Assembly (NCBI RefSeq): GCF_014898055.3
Contig: NW_023601433.1
Coordinates: forward strand, 86,065,106 to 86,129,105
Direction: 5' to 3'
DNA from: Talpa occidentalis
Taxonomy: Eukaryota; Chordata; Mammalia; Eulipotyphla; Talpidae
DNA: 64,000 nucleotides
Part shown: positions 1 through 64,000 of the stretch, piece after piece
Position numbering within the stretch: the stretch's first letter is position 1
Layout of the letters: each line of letters starts with the position of its first letter
Made by a program: the position numbers and the translations under genes
Notes under the pieces: model-generated
The model's database searches: none
What the model saw: the letters and a program-made list of their open reading frames with translations, nothing else
What the model was told of the DNA's origin: nothing

Positions 1-1941
1 CCATTAAGCTGCTTTGCTAAATGTCCAATGTTACATAAAAACTATAAATAACTTAGTACTTTCAGGTTTTTTTTTTTTCAATTTGCTTTTCTCAAAGTAA
101 TAATGATGTTCTGCTTCAGTTAATAAAGTCATTTTGGGACTGCCTTAGTGTTTAATCTACATTCTCTTTCTGTGGGGAACAAAGATGGCAAGCAGTAATC
201 AAATCAGAATCAGAATATTCCTTAGAGTATCTGTCATTAACAATTTTTAAAATTAAGAGCACCAGAGATAGTAAAGACTAAAAATTTTGATCACAAAGCT
301 TTTTAATAATCTTGCAAGTTGACTTTACTTTGGGGAATAAAATGCTGTTTCTAAATGGCATCTAGTCTTTTTCAAATATTTGCAAAGGAATTCATATGCT
401 GATTAAAGGAACATCACTTACTTCTGGCTTAAAAATAACATGCCAAATAGCCAACACCAAATACATATTTTTATTGCAATGTTCAAAAACTGATTATTGA
501 ATTAAAGATGTTTGTTTCTACACGCTGAAGAAGTAATTCTTGGTCAGTGTATGGTTGCTCTGAGGGTGACCTAAAGGCACAAATAAGGATGCTGGTAGCA
601 GACTCTTGCTTAAGTAAGACGCCAAAGTCAGTTGAGACCAGGTTTAAACCACTTAATAACAATGGAATGCTCCTTTCTCTTAAAATTTGTTAAGAGCAGT
701 TTTTCCTACACTTTCTGGTGAGTCCAGTTCCTCCTTGCCCTGCGGACTCCATCTCTTCCCATGGCAGCTCCTGGATTAACAATGATCTCTAGCAACACTT
801 TCAAACAAAATTTGAACACACTTGGGAACAAAGAAATATAAAGCTATAATCGAGTATGCGTATTTTGCATAGAGTAGGAGCAACTCTCTTCATTAAAAAC
901 GTATTGTTTTTTGTTTTCTTTTTTTCAGGATAGTTAAAAAAGAACACACCCAAGCTGGATATGCTGACAATTTGAAATTTGAGTTTTCAAAACCTATAGG
1001 CAAGATATTTTGAAAAATATATTGAAATTGAAATGAAATAAAGTATTACATATTAAATCAGTTATCTTTCTTTAAAGAAAAGTAAAAGAACTCTTCAAGT
1101 ACCTCGTCCAGATGAAGCAGATGTTGGAAGCACTTTGAAATCTTGAATTTCACTTGAATTCTTGACTTTCACTTGAAATCTTGAATTTCACCTGTAATAC
1201 TTGTGCACAGGATATCGCCTATACTCTATGACAATTTTTTATTTTTAAAATAAACACTCCCCAGACCTAAATATTATATTAGATTTTTGGTGAAAGTAAG
1301 TAAAAATCCTTATAACTGTAATACTATAACAGGAATATTTACTCAAAAAAGAACTTATCTTGACACAACTATATACTTCAAAAAGAAGTAGCCATTATAT
1401 GCACATCATTTTATTTGCTTTTAAATTTACAAATAGAACAGATATGTTATTCAAGATATTAAAATTTCTTGAATTTTACAGAAGAAAAAGAAACTGAAGT
1501 GAAACTGTAGGAATTGCTGAGCTTCAGATAAATGTTTCTTCAAAACAAGAGATATTAGTTCCTAAAAGATTCCTCTAAAGTTAAAAAAAATTAAAAAAAA
1601 CATTAAGCCATTGGGTTATTATTTTTTTTTTAAACTACACATTTCTTAATGGACATATGTTTACATTCACAGATAGTAAACTTAGTCTTCTGTCTCATAA
1701 AACTCAGAACACACCACTGATGTCTAAATTAAACAAAACAATGAAAGCCTCGTTTTCATATTAAAAAAAAACCCTTTAAAACCTAAATCTACCTTAACAT
1801 TATTTTCCAAGAAAGCTTAATAAGGAATGTCTATTCTGCAAGTAAAATGTCATACAAGTCATTTTCAAGGAAAGAAATACATGGTGAGGTGATAACTTGT
1901 GCTAGCAGGACTGACTAAAGCCCGCGTCCTGACACCTGAAT
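1..1941 (-). other. IFT81 3' UTR and downstream flank
   Basis: AT-rich DNA after the IFT81 stop codon. No further gene or recognisable recent repeat is visible. It contains the two candidate poly(A) signals and, at about 1140-1195, three imperfect copies of an 18-bp unit built on TCTTGAATTTCACTTGAA. The boundary between UTR and intergenic DNA cannot be fixed from sequence alone. Confidence 0.5.
1411..1416 (-). promoter_or_regulatory. Candidate IFT81 poly(A) signal
   Basis: A perfect AATAAA on the minus strand about 530 nt beyond the IFT81 stop. A second one is at 1238-1243, about 700 nt beyond the stop. No transcript evidence lets me choose between them. Confidence 0.35.
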
Positions 1942-63511
<61,570 letters not shown>

Positions 63512-63659
63512 CTAAAAGGACAAGTTAGAAAGTTACAAACTAATGACCAAATCTAGTAGGCTTTTCTGAATTAGATTATCTGTTAACTTACAGCAACTAC
63601 TTACATCATTGCAGAACAGCACAAAAATACATCCTGAAACATTTATGTGAGACACAAAA

Positions 63660-64000
63660 ACACTGGTGTTTATAATCTGGTCACTGACTACTTCTCTAGC
63701 TTCCTCACTGATTACTTTCCTACCTCACACTGTATACCTTGGCTATGTTGAATCTTCTTTCAGGCCTAGGAAGACACCAAGCTTTTGCCTTTAGTTTATA
63801 CACCTCCATCCCGCCGATAACACTCTATGACCTTCTCTACCTTAACTTGGGTAATGCTCATTCATCCTTCAGGTCTCAGCATAGATACCATTTATATTCA
63901 GAGAAGCCCACTCCAGTCCTGTATCTATCCTATTATCAGAGTATCATGATATCAGGGTATGTATCATGTAAAATTACAATTGCCTAGTTACTGGTCTGTC
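63660..64000 (+). mobile_element. LINE-2 fragment, sense on the plus strand
   Basis: 'ccttcaggtctcagcataga' then 'cagagaagcccactcca' is the L2 3' region. It runs off the window. Confidence 0.55.

Overview
The window is vertebrate nuclear DNA from a placental mammal. It is AT-rich and intron-dominated, packed with LINE-1, LINE-2, MIR and ERV-L relics, and carries more than 30 copies of one tRNA-derived SINE. The SINE has a Pol III A box near its GGTGGCGCAG head, a B box GGTTCGATCC, and a tail with AATAAA plus TCTTT, which is the T+ SINE layout. It recalls the Rhin-1 type of horseshoe and leaf-nosed bats. I make that match from memory, so the species call is a guess; 'laurasiatherian mammal, possibly a rhinolophoid bat' is as far as I would go.

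One host gene fills the window: IFT81, on the minus strand. I could read 15 consecutive coding exons, from 63511 down to the stop codon at 1942-1944. All phases agree and no frame is broken. They encode 533 residues, which with the 143 N-terminal residues expected beyond the right edge gives the 676 residues of the human protein. The missing upstream exons encode the N-terminal calponin-homology-like, tubulin-binding domain. The part seen here is the long coiled coil that pairs with IFT74 in the IFT-B complex of cilia.

Layout from left to right: 1-1941 is 3' UTR and downstream DNA. 1942-11834 holds the last five exons, including a GC-AG intron and an 86-bp intron. 11835-24684 is a 12.8-kb intron made of nested old and young L1s and SINEs. 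24685-25334 holds two exons. 25335-32938 is an intron carrying a long antisense L2 and an ERV-L pol relic with its LTR. 32939-33088 is one exon. 33089-48667 is the largest intron; it hides a candidate alternative last exon at 40376-40477. 48668-63511 holds seven exons separated by SINE-rich introns. 63512-64000 is intronic.

I found no second host gene, no CRISPR array, no operon and nothing that looks like a new multi-gene system. The items most worth checking are the alternative terminal exon, the GC donor, a tailless U2 snRNA fragment with a 17-bp target-site duplication, a SINE that has swallowed a copy of unique DNA from 0.8 kb away, and an inverted copy of flanking DNA at the 5' end of a truncated SINE.
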